64,000 nucleotides of DNA, from the NCBI RefSeq assembly GCF_016654005.1, contig NZ_JAEPWN010000002.1, positions 406,977 through 470,976 on the forward strand, in the 5' to 3' direction. The position numbers and the translations under genes are program-made. The stretch comes from Brevundimonas nasdae. GTDB lineage: Bacteria > Pseudomonadota > Alphaproteobacteria > Caulobacterales > Caulobacteraceae. Shown piece after piece: positions 39,040 through 46,542 of this stretch. Each line of letters starts with the position of its first letter. The stretch's first letter is position 1. The notes under the pieces were generated by a model. The model saw nothing but the letters and a program-made list of their open reading frames with translations, was not told the origin of the DNA and did no database searches.

Positions 39040-39347
39040 GCGGCAAGCTCCTGCTGCGCCGGAACAGCCAGGGCCGAACCGGATGGATTGTTGTCAGGGG
39101 AAAAGCTGTCGTCGTTCGTTGCGCGGAGGCGGCAGTTCATGGCCTCGCCAAGACGGACGGCGCGTTCGACGGAGCGGACCTGAAGCTCGATCAACGTCCC
39201 GAGGATTTCGCGGGTGAAGGCGTCTTCTTCAGGGTGGTTGAGGTGGCCCCAGAGCTGCTGCTCGTTGCGGATTTCCTCAATGGCCGCGTCGATTGCCGAC
39301 ATGGCCGCGCCCTCTTTCAGGGTGTTGATGCATTGGGCGCGGTTCAT
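39036..39347 (-). CDS. phage hypothetical protein
   Basis: The gene encodes 103 aa from ATG 39347 (ATGA overlap). It is mostly helical (AAIEEIRNEQQLWGHLNHPEE, VRSVERAVRLGEAMN). No family is recognised. Confidence 0.65.
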   Translation of the reverse strand: MNRAQCINTLKEGAAMSAIDAAIEEIRNEQQLWGHLNHPEEDAFTREILGTLIELQVRSVERAVRLGEAMNCRLRATNDDSFSPDNNPSGSALAVPAQQELAA

Positions 39348-39724
39348 GCCGCCACCGCCGACGCTGCACGCAGGTTCTGGATGGCGACGTTTGCGTTTCC
39401 GTCGAAACCGGCTGGAGACTCCTGAAGGTTTTCGAAGTCGGACCACACGGCGCACCACATGACGTAGCCTCGGGGCGTCTGACCGTCCTGAAACAGGATC
39501 GGATCGCCATCCTTGGGACCGCCATGGTTTGGGCAGCAGGGGCCGTGGCAATACGGAGCGTCGCCCCTCTGCCAGCCACGCTCCCGGCACAGGACCTCAC
39601 GCGGCAACTGCGGCCCGTTTGCAGGTTCGCCGCAGAAACCGGCAGGGCAGCCACCCATCCACATTGGAACGCGGCACTTGCCGCCGCTCCATGCGTAATT
39701 CTTGGCGTCGGCTTGCGCGCTCAT
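39344..39724 (-). CDS. Cys/Trp-rich phage protein
   Basis: The 126-aa protein has many cysteines (CRVPMWMGGCPAGFCG, RGDAPYCHGPCCPNHGGP), suggesting a metal-binding domain of about 60 residues. No known family is recognised. It overlaps both neighbours by 4 nt. Confidence 0.65.
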   Translation of the reverse strand: MSAQADAKNYAWSGGKCRVPMWMGGCPAGFCGEPANGPQLPREVLCRERGWQRGDAPYCHGPCCPNHGGPKDGDPILFQDGQTPRGYVMWCAVWSDFENLQESPAGFDGNANVAIQNLRAASAVAA

Positions 39725-40152
39725 GCCGCCACCGCCGTCGAGAACATGGCGGCCTTGGAGACGGTCAGCTCACGGCGCCATTCAGCAGCCTTGCGCTCAC
39801 CGATCTCCTTGCGGGCCAGCCACGAAGTCAGGGCCTCGCCCTTGGCGATGGCGATATACTGGTCGCAGTTCGAAGCGGCCGAACCGTCTTCCAGCGACAT
39901 CAGGCGACGAAGGGCGGCGCGATAGTCAGCGTCGCCGGGCTGATGCCCTGCCCTGCCCCCTACCTCTTCGAAGTAGCGAAGCGCGGCGGCGGCTGAACCG
40001 TGATGCAGGGCGGCACGGCGGGCGTCGGTGTCAGCCGGGCCATTCGATCCGGACCAGACCTGATCGGCAATCTGTGCGCCTTCCGGCAGGAGACGAAGCG
40101 CGGCTTCGTGCTTTCCGGGGCGGCGTTGGGTGGTGGGAAGCGACATGGTCAT
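39721..40152 (-). CDS. phage hypothetical protein
   Basis: The gene encodes 143 aa from ATG 40152, overlapping the upstream HNH gene (ATGA); an ATG two codons later is possible. It is helical and basic (DYRAALRRLMSLEDGS, WLARKEIGERKAAEWRREL). No family is recognised. Confidence 0.6.
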   Translation of the reverse strand: MTMSLPTTQRRPGKHEAALRLLPEGAQIADQVWSGSNGPADTDARRAALHHGSAAAALRYFEEVGGRAGHQPGDADYRAALRRLMSLEDGSAASNCDQYIAIAKGEALTSWLARKEIGERKAAEWRRELTVSKAAMFSTAVAA

Positions 40153-40619
40153 TTGACGTGGCTCCACGTGCGTCCAGTCACTACTGACCGGACGGTGTCC
40201 TTGTGGACGTTGAGGTCGGAGGCGATTGCCTTCATCTGCTCGCCCGCTGATTGCCGGGCTCGAATGAGACGAACTAGCCGGACATCCAGCCGGGCGCGGG
40301 GGTGGCTCTCACCAAGACGTCCCAAGATTCCAGCACGACGGGCGCGCCCTTTCCGCGTCATGTCCCGCATGTTGTCGCGGTGAGTTCCGAGGGAAAGGTG
40401 ACCTACATTGACGCATGCAGGGGTGTCGCAGCGATGCAGGACGTGAAGGCCTGGGGCGATTGGTCCGTGCGAAGCAACCCAAGACGCGCGATGCGCAAGC
40501 CCGCCTTTGGCCCGGCCGTAGCCGTTACGAAACGTCGGCCCGCTCCAAAGCAGACAGCCTGTGTTTAGCTCAGGCTCCGAGCGACTTTCGATCCATTCCT
40601 TGGTGACGGCGTCTGCCAC
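40149..40619 (-). CDS. HNH endonuclease, homing type, first gene of the leftward operon
   Basis: The gene encodes 156 aa from GTG 40619, with GGAG six nt upstream. An ATG at 40709 is in frame, but it would place coding sequence across the operators. The HNH core is ASWVASHGPIAPGLHVLHRCDTPACVNVGHLSLGTHRDNM, typical of free-standing homing nucleases. A C-terminal HTH-like segment (IRARQSAGEQMKAIASDLNVHKDTVRSVVTG) probably binds DNA. Operators O1 and O2 lie just upstream. Confidence 0.85.
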   Translation of the reverse strand: MADAVTKEWIESRSEPELNTGCLLWSGPTFRNGYGRAKGGLAHRASWVASHGPIAPGLHVLHRCDTPACVNVGHLSLGTHRDNMRDMTRKGRARRAGILGRLGESHPRARLDVRLVRLIRARQSAGEQMKAIASDLNVHKDTVRSVVTGRTWSHVK

Positions 40620-40645
40620 GTGTCTGTCTCCGTTGATGGAGACAT

Positions 40646-40662
40646 TGTGCACGACATGCACA
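40646..40662. promoter_or_regulatory. operator O1, perfect TGTGCA-N5-TGCACA
   Basis: Perfect 6-nt inverted repeat with 5-nt spacer (cgaca). It lies 27 bp upstream of the leftward operon start. Confidence 0.8.
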
Positions 40663-40679
40663 TTTGATGTCAAACAATA

Positions 40680-40696
40680 TTTGCACGTGGTGCACA
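40680..40696. promoter_or_regulatory. operator O2, TTTGCA-N5-TGCACA
   Basis: One mismatch to the O1 consensus with the same spacing; the centre-to-centre distance from O1 is 34 bp. It lies between the divergent genes at 40619 and 40726. Confidence 0.75.
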
Positions 40697-40725
40697 TCCG
40701 GCCCGACAAAAGCGGACGTAGGCCT

Positions 40726-41007
40726 ATGCCTCAAGACTCGACAACTGCCCGCCGAACGGCAATCCATCTGTGCATGATGCGAACGATTTACTGCGTTCAG
40801 CCCTACCAGAGGTCAGCCGGGAGGCTGGTGCAGGGCCACATGCGCCGCCTGTTGAGCCGGGACGCAGCTATCCGCGCAGCCCAGGCATGCAAGGGCATGG
40901 CGGCGGGCGTGGTGGTTTATCGCGTGACGGGGTCACCGGAAGCGGATTTCTGGATGGACCCGGTTATGATCGCAAGGTCAGGAGAGGTGCCGGCCGAAGC
41001 CGCATAG
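40726..41007 (+). CDS. small phage protein expressed divergently from the leftward operon
   Basis: The gene encodes 93 aa from ATG 40726; an internal ATG at 40774 is possible, and the frame is open upstream through the operators. It is basic in the middle (MRRLLSRDAAIRAAQACKGMAAG) and ends VPAEAA. It lies immediately downstream of operators O1 and O2 and converges with the repressor-linked gene. No HTH is certain; function is unknown. Confidence 0.55.
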   Translation: MPQDSTTARRTAIHLCMMRTIYCVQPYQRSAGRLVQGHMRRLLSRDAAIRAAQACKGMAAGVVVYRVTGSPEADFWMDPVMIARSGEVPAEAA

Positions 41008-41011
41008 CGCT

Positions 41012-41419
41012 TCAGTCCATGATGGACGGAACAATCTTGAACGCCTCGGGATAGTTGATCGTGAGGTCGGCGCACGCCGTGCCGAAATATTCGGCCGCCT
41101 GGTCTTCCCTCCGTCGGCGCCGCTCCGATCCGTCATCGGGACCAAAGTCTATCATCACTGCGGAAGCGGCTTTTTCCCGTTCGACTCCGCGTGTCAGCGC
41201 GTCTTCGACGATCGGCCCGTCAGTCTTGGCCATTATCGCCCGACGCCGGAAATCATCCACTAACGCCGTCACTGACGCGGCGTCGCTTTCCACGATTTTG
41301 AGGGCAGAGCAAATCCCGCCCATGTAGCTGGCCCGGCCCAAGGCCTCGGCCTCTTCTATGAACTGAAGAAAGGGCGGCGGCTCGGCCTGGATCATCAACG
41401 CGAGCGCCAGGCCGATCAT
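41012..41419 (-). CDS. secreted or membrane-anchored protein in the rex position
   Basis: The 135-aa protein has an N-terminal hydrophobic segment (MIGLALALMIQAEPPP) that could be a signal peptide. It overlaps the end of the repressor gene by 4 nt and must be on the same lysogenic transcript. The body is helical with charged stretches (GPDDGSERRRRREDQAAEYF). No family is recognised. By position it matches lambda rex, so a lysogenic-conversion role such as superinfection exclusion is a fair hypothesis. Confidence 0.7.
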   Translation of the reverse strand: MIGLALALMIQAEPPPFLQFIEEAEALGRASYMGGICSALKIVESDAASVTALVDDFRRRAIMAKTDGPIVEDALTRGVEREKAASAVMIDFGPDDGSERRRRREDQAAEYFGTACADLTINYPEAFKIVPSIMD

Positions 41420-41790
41420 CCGTCCGTCCCGGTCTTAAGCCCGCTCAGCATCTTTAATGCGACGGGACGCTGGGCGGCCGGGATCTGATCCATGATCGTC
41501 CAGATGCCTTCCGGGTCTTCAGGGTTCCGCATGATCAGCGAGGCTACATCCGTTCCGTAGACTTCAGCCAGCACTTCCATCAGGCGCTGATTATACGGCA
41601 CCTTGAAACTTTCGATCCGGCTCAGCGTCGAGTGGCTGAGACCGATCTTATTCAGGTCCACTTCCTCGCCTTCGGCGACGACGCGATCAGCCATCATAGC
41701 CTCGGCCTTGTCCCGCACGCCCTCTAGCGAGAGCCCGGCAGCTTTCCGCCACTGGCGTAGATAGTGCTTCGGGCGGTCCATGTGCGACAT
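41416..41790 (-). CDS. CI-like phage repressor, XRE helix-turn-helix
   Basis: The gene encodes 124 aa from ATG 41790, or 121 aa from ATG 41781. The HTH spans LRQWRKAAGLSLEGVRDKAEAMM to LSHSTLSRIESFKVPY, with a C-terminal extension ending in MLSGLKTGTDG. It lacks a peptidase S24 domain, so it should not respond to RecA by self-cleavage. Operator O3 overlaps its start. A -10-like GACAAT ends nine nt before the ATG at 41790, which fits a leaderless mRNA like lambda cI from PRM. It is divergent from the Cro-like gene. Confidence 0.85.
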   Translation of the reverse strand: MSHMDRPKHYLRQWRKAAGLSLEGVRDKAEAMMADRVVAEGEEVDLNKIGLSHSTLSRIESFKVPYNQRLMEVLAEVYGTDVASLIMRNPEDPEGIWTIMDQIPAAQRPVALKMLSGLKTGTDG

Positions 41791-41797
41791 GTGCACA
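41781..41797. promoter_or_regulatory. operator O3, TGTGCG-N5-TGCACA
   Basis: One mismatch to the consensus with the same 5-nt spacer. It overlaps the repressor start, so binding would control repressor transcription. Confidence 0.75.
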
Positions 41798-41853
41798 TTG
41801 TCTCGCGCCACGCCAAAGCCAGCCAGCGGCCATGGTGCACAATCCACTTGACC

Positions 41854-41859
41854 TATAAT
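41854..41859 (+). promoter_or_regulatory. -10 box TATAAT of the rightward promoter
   Basis: Perfect -10 hexamer overlapping the first base of operator O4 and 25 bp before the Cro-like ATG. No good -35 box is seen at the usual spacing. Confidence 0.6.
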
Positions 41860-41875
41860 GTGCATGTGGTGCACA
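41859..41875. promoter_or_regulatory. operator O4, perfect TGTGCA-N5-TGCACA
   Basis: Perfect inverted repeat with spacer tgtgg, covering the end of the -10 and the transcription start of the rightward operon. A half site (TGCACA) is at 41836-41841. Confidence 0.8.
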
Positions 41876-41883
41876 TTGCCGCC

Positions 41884-42126
41884 ATGACGCAGACCAAGCT
41901 TGATCTCTGGATGGGTGACAACCGCGACGACCAATGGCTCGCCCAGGTTCTCGGATGCAGCCGCTCGCAAGCTTCGCGGGTCCGTCGAGGCAAGAGCCGC
42001 CCATCACCGTCTGGCGCATTCCAGATCGAGAGGGTCACGCGCGGCAAGGTGAAGGCGTCGGAGCTGCTGGCCGAACCCATCGCCGCCAACGACGCCGACA
42101 CCCCTCCCCAAGAGGCGGCGGCGTAG
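41884..42126 (+). CDS. Cro-like HTH protein, first gene of the rightward operon
   Basis: The 80-aa protein starts at ATG 41884, 8 bp after O4. An HTH of the Cro/YdaS type is visible: DDQWLAQVLGCSRSQASRVRRGKSRPS, then AFQIERVTRGKVKASEL. It should compete for the same operators and favour lytic growth. No Shine-Dalgarno site is seen before the ATG. Confidence 0.8.
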   Translation: MTQTKLDLWMGDNRDDQWLAQVLGCSRSQASRVRRGKSRPSPSGAFQIERVTRGKVKASELLAEPIAANDADTPPQEAAA

Positions 42127-42236
42127 ATGCCCGCCTTCCCGATTTCGCACTGCGCCGTGGGACAGCACTCGACGAGCGCGGTCGCGAAAGCTCCGGCGGG
42201 GGTCTCCCTCCCCCGTCTCCCTCGCCGGAGCCCCCC

Positions 42237-42410
42237 ATGCTGACGACGCTCACGCCCGACGATCTCCAGATGATCCGCGCCGTCGTCCGCCAGGAACTGA
42301 CGGGCATGCTCCACCCGAGCGTCCAGCGCACCCCGGCGCCCGCGCCTCCCCTTCCCGCCAACGACTTTCACGAAACTCAACCCGATCAACCTCCGCCTGA
42401 TGCCGCCTGA
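42237..42410 (+). CDS. small phage protein
   Basis: The gene encodes 57 aa from ATG 42237, with GGAG seven nt upstream. The first half is helical (MLTTLTPDDLQMIRAVVRQEL) and the tail is Pro-rich and probably disordered. No family is recognised. Confidence 0.55.
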   Translation: MLTTLTPDDLQMIRAVVRQELTGMLHPSVQRTPAPAPPLPANDFHETQPDQPPPDAA

Positions 42411-42471
42411 TCTACGGCGCGAAAGCGGAGCGGTCATCCAAACGATCAACCAGAACCTTTGAGCAACGCCA

Positions 42472-42876
42472 ATGTCAGTCGCCACGATCAAAGCCCTCAC
42501 CCAGCGCATCCGTAAACGCTACGGCACGACTGAAGCAGCCGCCAAAGCTGCGGGCGTTAGCCCTGGCGTATGGTCGGGCTACGAGAACGCCGACAAGCCA
42601 GAGACCACCATTCCGATCGGTCGTCTGTCGGAAATGAGCCTGACCAGCGACGAGCGGAGCGTCATCGTCGAGCTGTTCACTGCGGAAGCGGATGAGGTCG
42701 AAGCCGACATTCTCGATGAATCCGGCGAAGCCATCGAGGCAGTCGCCCAGATGCACAACGTGGTCCGTCTGGCGAGCAAGAACGGCAAGCCGGGCGAGAC
42801 CGATAAGCGCGCGATCCGTGCTGCCGCCCTTGAGGCTCGCGCCCAGGTCGAGGACGTATTGGAGGCGGTGTCTTGA
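42472..42876 (+). CDS. CII-like phage HTH regulator
   Basis: The 134-aa protein has an N-terminal HTH: LTQRIRKRYGTTEAAAKAAGVSPGVWSGYENAD, ending IPIGRLSEMSLTSDERSVI. A helical tail follows. Similar proteins sit third in phage rightward operons and act as transcription regulators; CII-like action is inferred from position. Confidence 0.7.
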   Translation: MSVATIKALTQRIRKRYGTTEAAAKAAGVSPGVWSGYENADKPETTIPIGRLSEMSLTSDERSVIVELFTAEADEVEADILDESGEAIEAVAQMHNVVRLASKNGKPGETDKRAIRAAALEARAQVEDVLEAVS

Positions 42877-43112
42877 TCGGCTCGCTTCTGTCCGTCGCGC
42901 ACGACGCATTCCAGGCGATGACGGCTCCGATCCGCAACCGGCGCCAATCAGCCGCTATTCGGTGCCTGATGGCCGTGTCTGACGCCAAGGACGCTTTCCG
43001 GCAAGCCAAGGTGCGCGGCGACACGCGACGCCAGCACGAAGCCGCTGACCGCCTGAAGGCCGCGACGACCGACCTTCTGCGCGCCGAGCAGCGCATGGGG
43101 TGGAAGGCATGA
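42873..43112 (+). CDS. small phage protein
   Basis: The 79-aa protein starts at TTG 42873, overlapping the preceding stop by 4 nt (TTGA). It is highly basic and helical (SDAKDAFRQAKVRGDTRRQHEAADRLK). No family is recognised. Confidence 0.6.
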   Translation: MIGSLLSVAHDAFQAMTAPIRNRRQSAAIRCLMAVSDAKDAFRQAKVRGDTRRQHEAADRLKAATTDLLRAEQRMGWKA

Positions 43113-43273
43113 GCGTCCAGCACACCCAAACGGTCGAGTCCGCCTACATGGGCCGGGACGGCAAACCCCGGTGCTTCGTGAAGGGCGGCGCCCTTCCGCT
43201 CTACACCGACGAACTTCTGAACGAAGGCGACGCCGTCATCGTCCAGGGCAATCGCGCGGAGAAGGCGCAGTGA
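43109..43273 (+). CDS. very small phage protein
   Basis: The gene encodes 54 aa from ATG 43109 to TGA 43273, with 4-nt overlaps to both neighbours that argue it is translated. Sequence features: AYMGRDGKPRCFVKG, DAVIVQGNRAEKAQ. No family is recognised. Confidence 0.65.
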   Translation: MSVQHTQTVESAYMGRDGKPRCFVKGGALPLYTDELLNEGDAVIVQGNRAEKAQ

Positions 43274-43947
43274 CCGTGCCGACCAACCACGGCTCGTTGG
43301 CTTCAGCCGGATCGTACGCGACCACGCGGCGCGGCGGGCTGACCAACGACGAAATCCGCCAGGCCAAAGCCCTGCGCGCCAAGAATTGGGGCTGGCAGAA
43401 CATCGCCAACGTCCTGGGACGATGCCGGGAAGATGTGCAGCAGGCGCTGGAGCCCATCAAGCTTGAAGCGATCCCCGCGCTCAACTCCACCGAGGTCTTG
43501 GTCGCGCGTTCGAAGATCGAGACCGAGGCCAGGGATCGTCGCTTCGCCGAGATGTGGTCGAGCAACGCCTCGGTCGCCGACATCGCAGACCACTTCGCCG
43601 TCAGTTCGAACACGATCAACAGCTGGCGGCTCCGGCTGAATCTGCCCTCCCGCCTTGCGCCGAAGCTGGCGATGCGCTCGGCCTCCACGTCCAAGACCTG
43701 TGGGGTCGAGGCCGAGCGCATCGCTGAGTCCATCGCCAACACCTATGGCTTCTGCCTCAAGGATTTGGCCCCGGCGCCGTCCCGGTCTTATCGATACAGC
43801 CGCCCCCGCCAGCACATCATGTCGGTGCTCATGCAGAGCGGCTATTCGACCGTCAGCATCGGCACTTTGCTGCATACCGACCATGGAACGGTCAGCTACG
43901 GCGCCCAGAGCCACCGGCGTCGGCAAGCCCAGGACATGGCAGCATGA
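43270..43947 (+). CDS. phage replication protein with DnaA domain IV-like C-terminus
   Basis: The 225-aa protein starts at GTG 43270 (GTGA overlap). The N-terminal third has a GcrA/HTH-like motif (TNDEIRQAKALRAKNWGWQNIANVLGR) and a second HTH (SVADIADHFAVSSNTINSWRLRL). The C-terminus (RPRQHIMSVLMQSGYSTVSIGTLLHTDHGTVSYGAQ) resembles the DNA-binding domain IV of DnaA. It lacks an AAA+ domain. Two genes before dnaB, it is a candidate origin-binding or helicase-loading protein. Confidence 0.75.
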   Translation: MTVPTNHGSLASAGSYATTRRGGLTNDEIRQAKALRAKNWGWQNIANVLGRCREDVQQALEPIKLEAIPALNSTEVLVARSKIETEARDRRFAEMWSSNASVADIADHFAVSSNTINSWRLRLNLPSRLAPKLAMRSASTSKTCGVEAERIAESIANTYGFCLKDLAPAPSRSYRYSRPRQHIMSVLMQSGYSTVSIGTLLHTDHGTVSYGAQSHRRRQAQDMAA

Positions 43948-44186
43948 ACGCGGTCGTCCCCTTCCCTGACCGCAACGCCTGCCGCGATCTGACGAAGAAC
44001 GCACCGGGGGGCTATGCCGCCATCACCCGCAAGGTTGAGCGCATCATCGCCGACCATGACCCCGCGCCCCAGGCCGCCCGCCTGACTGTCCGCGCCTCGG
44101 TGTTGATGGCCCGTACGCTCGTCCCCAAGGCCGATCTGGTTCAGGCGATCCGCGATCTGGCTGACGAAGTGGAGGCCAGTAGGTGA
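43944..44186 (+). CDS. small phage protein before dnaB
   Basis: The 80-aa protein is helical (YAAITRKVERIIADHDP, DLVQAIRDLADEVEASR) and overlaps both neighbours by 4 nt. It may be a helicase-loader accessory, but no family is recognised. Confidence 0.6.
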   Translation: MNAVVPFPDRNACRDLTKNAPGGYAAITRKVERIIADHDPAPQAARLTVRASVLMARTLVPKADLVQAIRDLADEVEASR

Positions 44187-45658
44187 TCGACGCCGGCGCT
44201 GACACATCTGGCCTGCCCAAGAACCTGGAGGCTGAACAGGCCCTGTTGGGTCAGATCATGTACGACAACGCCGTCATGGAGCGGCTGCCCGACGCCCTGC
44301 GCGCCGAGCATTTCTTCGAGCCCTATCACCAGCGCATCTTCGAAGCGTGCGGCGGCGCCATCACGGCCGGTCGCACGGCCGAGCCCACGCTTCTGGCGAG
44401 CACGCTCTCAGCGGATCCGGCGTTCAGCGAATACGGCGGCCTGCGCTACCTCGCCGATTTGGTGGACCGCGCGCCGCCAGCCGCCAACGCCAAGGACTAC
44501 GCACGCGACATCCGCGACCTGTCCGACCGTCGGACGCTTATCCGGGTGAGCGGCGACATCGCGGCGTCCGCAGGCGACATGGCCGCCCCTGCCGCCGAGC
44601 ACGTCGCCAGCGCCGAAGCCGCCCTGTTCAGCCTTGCAGAGACCGGCGACCAATCGAAGGGCATCCAATCGTTCCGCGACGCTATGTCCGGCGCCGTGGA
44701 TATGATCGAGGCCGCCTACCGCCGCGACGGCGCCCTGTCCGGCCTCTCCACGCACCTGATTGACCTGGACCACAAGCTGGGCGGTCTCCACCCGTCCGAT
44801 CTGCTGATCCTCGCCGGCCGCCCCTCGATGGGCAAGACCGCCCTGGCCACCAACATCGCCTACCGCGTCGCCGACGCCTACGAGGCTGTTCAGGACGCTG
44901 ATGCGCCGCGAGGCCTGCGCACAGTCAACGGCGGCGTCGTCCTTTTCTATTCGCTGGAGATGAGCGCCGAGCAGCTGGCCATGCGCATCATCGCTGATGT
45001 CGCCGAGGTCTCGGGGGACAAACTGCGCAAGGGTGAGATCGACGCCAATCAGTTTCGCCGGATCAAGGAGGTCCAGGCGCGGCTGGCGGAGATCCCGCTC
45101 TACATCGACGCCACCGGAGGACTGCCGATCGCCAAACTCGCCGCCAGGGCCCGGCGTCAGAAGCGCAAGACCGGCCTCGACTTGATCGTGGTCGACTACC
45201 TCCAACTGATCACGACCGGCGCGAACGCCCAGAAGAACCGCGTGCAAGAGGTATCCGAGATCACCGGCGCCCTGAAGGCCCTGGCCAAAGACCTGGGCGT
45301 CCCGGTCCTGGCGCTGTCGCAGCTCAGCCGCAAGGTCGAGGAACGCGAGGACAAGCGGCCGCAACTGTCGGACCTTCGGGAATCCGGCTCCATCGAGCAG
45401 GACGCCGACGCGGTGATGTTCGTCTACCGCGAGGCCTACTACCTGGGCCGCGCGGAGCCGAAGGAAGGCTCCGTCGAGCACGTCGCCTGGGTCGATGAGA
45501 TGGGCAAGGTCCAGGGCCAAGCCGAAGTGATCATCGGCAAGCAGCGGCACGGTCCCATCGGCACCGTGCGCCTATCGTTCGACGACGACACAACCCGCTT
45601 TGGAAATCTCGCCCGCGAGGGCCAGTATGAAGCCCGCTATCCCTATGGTGACGCATGA
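44183..45658 (+). CDS. dnaB: replicative DNA helicase DnaB
   Basis: The 491-aa protein starts at GTG 44183. The N-terminal DnaB domain (NLEAEQALLGQIMYDNAVME) is followed by the RecA-like helicase: Walker A LAGRPSMGKTAL, Walker B LIVVDYLQLI, and the R-finger region LSDLRESGSIEQDADAVMF. The ATPase hexamer unwinds DNA at the phage fork. It is close in layout to bacterial DnaB, so the phage may be independent of the host helicase. Confidence 0.96.
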   Translation: MIDAGADTSGLPKNLEAEQALLGQIMYDNAVMERLPDALRAEHFFEPYHQRIFEACGGAITAGRTAEPTLLASTLSADPAFSEYGGLRYLADLVDRAPPAANAKDYARDIRDLSDRRTLIRVSGDIAASAGDMAAPAAEHVASAEAALFSLAETGDQSKGIQSFRDAMSGAVDMIEAAYRRDGALSGLSTHLIDLDHKLGGLHPSDLLILAGRPSMGKTALATNIAYRVADAYEAVQDADAPRGLRTVNGGVVLFYSLEMSAEQLAMRIIADVAEVSGDKLRKGEIDANQFRRIKEVQARLAEIPLYIDATGGLPIAKLAARARRQKRKTGLDLIVVDYLQLITTGANAQKNRVQEVSEITGALKALAKDLGVPVLALSQLSRKVEEREDKRPQLSDLRESGSIEQDADAVMFVYREAYYLGRAEPKEGSVEHVAWVDEMGKVQGQAEVIIGKQRHGPIGTVRLSFDDDTTRFGNLAREGQYEARYPYGDA

Positions 45659-45936
45659 GCGGCAATCCAGTGTGGCCAGCGACACGGTGGAGGGTGTGGG
45701 GTCGAGATCGGTTCTACTGCGTCTACTGCTGGGACCTCTGCATCTTCCCGAAAATCGGAGTGAAACCCGGTGATCAGTCGTTGCAACGAGAGCCGACCAT
45801 CGATCACGTCATTCCCCGCGTAGATGGCGGCAGCAACCGTGCCGAAAACTTGGTGACCGCCTGTCGCCGCTGCAACACGCTCAAGGGGCGACGGTCGGCG
45901 GCGTGGCTTCGCGAACGCATTGGAATTCCGGTATGA
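45655..45936 (+). CDS. HNH endonuclease
   Basis: The 93-aa protein has an HNH core: a zinc CXXC pair (FYCVYCWDLC), TIDHVIPRVDGGSNRAENLVTACRRCNTLKG. This is a complete HNH module. It overlaps dnaB by 4 nt. Homing or packaging roles are both possible. Confidence 0.9.
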   Translation: MSGNPVWPATRWRVWGRDRFYCVYCWDLCIFPKIGVKPGDQSLQREPTIDHVIPRVDGGSNRAENLVTACRRCNTLKGRRSAAWLRERIGIPV

Positions 45937-46250
45937 CCGCCCCGCTCACCCCCGCCGACTGCGACCTGCAGGACTTCCCGTTCATGCCGCTGCACGTTGC
46001 CCGACTGCGCGACAGCGACCTTGCAGCCGAAGAGCATCCCGAGGCTTGCTGGTATGCGGTCATGCTCTGGTCGGCCGCCTGGCACCAGCTGCCGGCCGGG
46101 TCGTTGCCGGACAACGAGACCATCCTCGCCCGGTTGTGTGGTCTGGGCCGCGACCTGAAGACTTTCCGCAAACACCGCGCCGGCGCCATGCGCGGCTTCG
46201 TGCTCTGCGACGATGGCCGCCTCTATCACCCCATTCCAACGGCTCCGTGA
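45933..46250 (+). CDS. DUF1376 replisome-organiser protein, apparently truncated
   Basis: The 105-aa protein starts at ATG 45933 and has the DUF1376 N-terminal domain (PFMPLHVARLRDSDLAAEE, EACWYAVMLWSAAWHQLPAGSLPDNETILARL, GFVLCDDGRLYHPI). Full-length family members continue for 100 or more residues after YHPI with a basic coiled coil; here the frame ends three codons later. The next gene starts inside it in another frame and may carry the missing C-terminal part. Confidence 0.8.
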   Translation: MTAPLTPADCDLQDFPFMPLHVARLRDSDLAAEEHPEACWYAVMLWSAAWHQLPAGSLPDNETILARLCGLGRDLKTFRKHRAGAMRGFVLCDDGRLYHPIPTAP

Positions 46251-46542
46251 GGGCTTCTACGGCACCGGCGCCATGGCGTCGGCCGGATCCGAGCCTGCCC
46301 CCGTCGCTTTCGACGGTCCTGCCGAGCTGAGGGCGCAGGTTGTCACCGAGCAAGGCGAGGACTTCGCCAAAGCTTGGATCGATCCGTGCCGTTGGGATCA
46401 AGGGTCCCGCACCCTCATTGCTCGTAACGCCTTCGCCGAGGCGCGCATTCGCCGAGACCTGGGCGGCTGGATGACCCGCTGCCGGGTCAACGTCGAAGCC
46501 TCCGCCGCTAACGAACACCACCATCAGGGAGCCGCAGCATGA
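46213..46542 (+). CDS. replisome-organiser C-terminal domain-like protein
   Basis: The 109-aa protein starts at ATG 46213 inside the DUF1376 gene (ATG 46273 is an alternative). The body (EQGEDFAKAWIDPCRWDQGSRTLIARNAFAEARIRRDLGGWM) looks like the C-terminal domain of phage replication or DnaA-related initiators. It may be the other half of a split DUF1376 protein. Confidence 0.65.
   Translation: MAASITPFQRLREGFYGTGAMASAGSEPAPVAFDGPAELRAQVVTEQGEDFAKAWIDPCRWDQGSRTLIARNAFAEARIRRDLGGWMTRCRVNVEASAANEHHHQGAAA

Noticed and set aside
40620..40709. ATG at 40709 for the first leftward HNH gene
   Set aside because: It would place coding sequence over operators O1 and O2; GTG 40619 has a good ribosome site.
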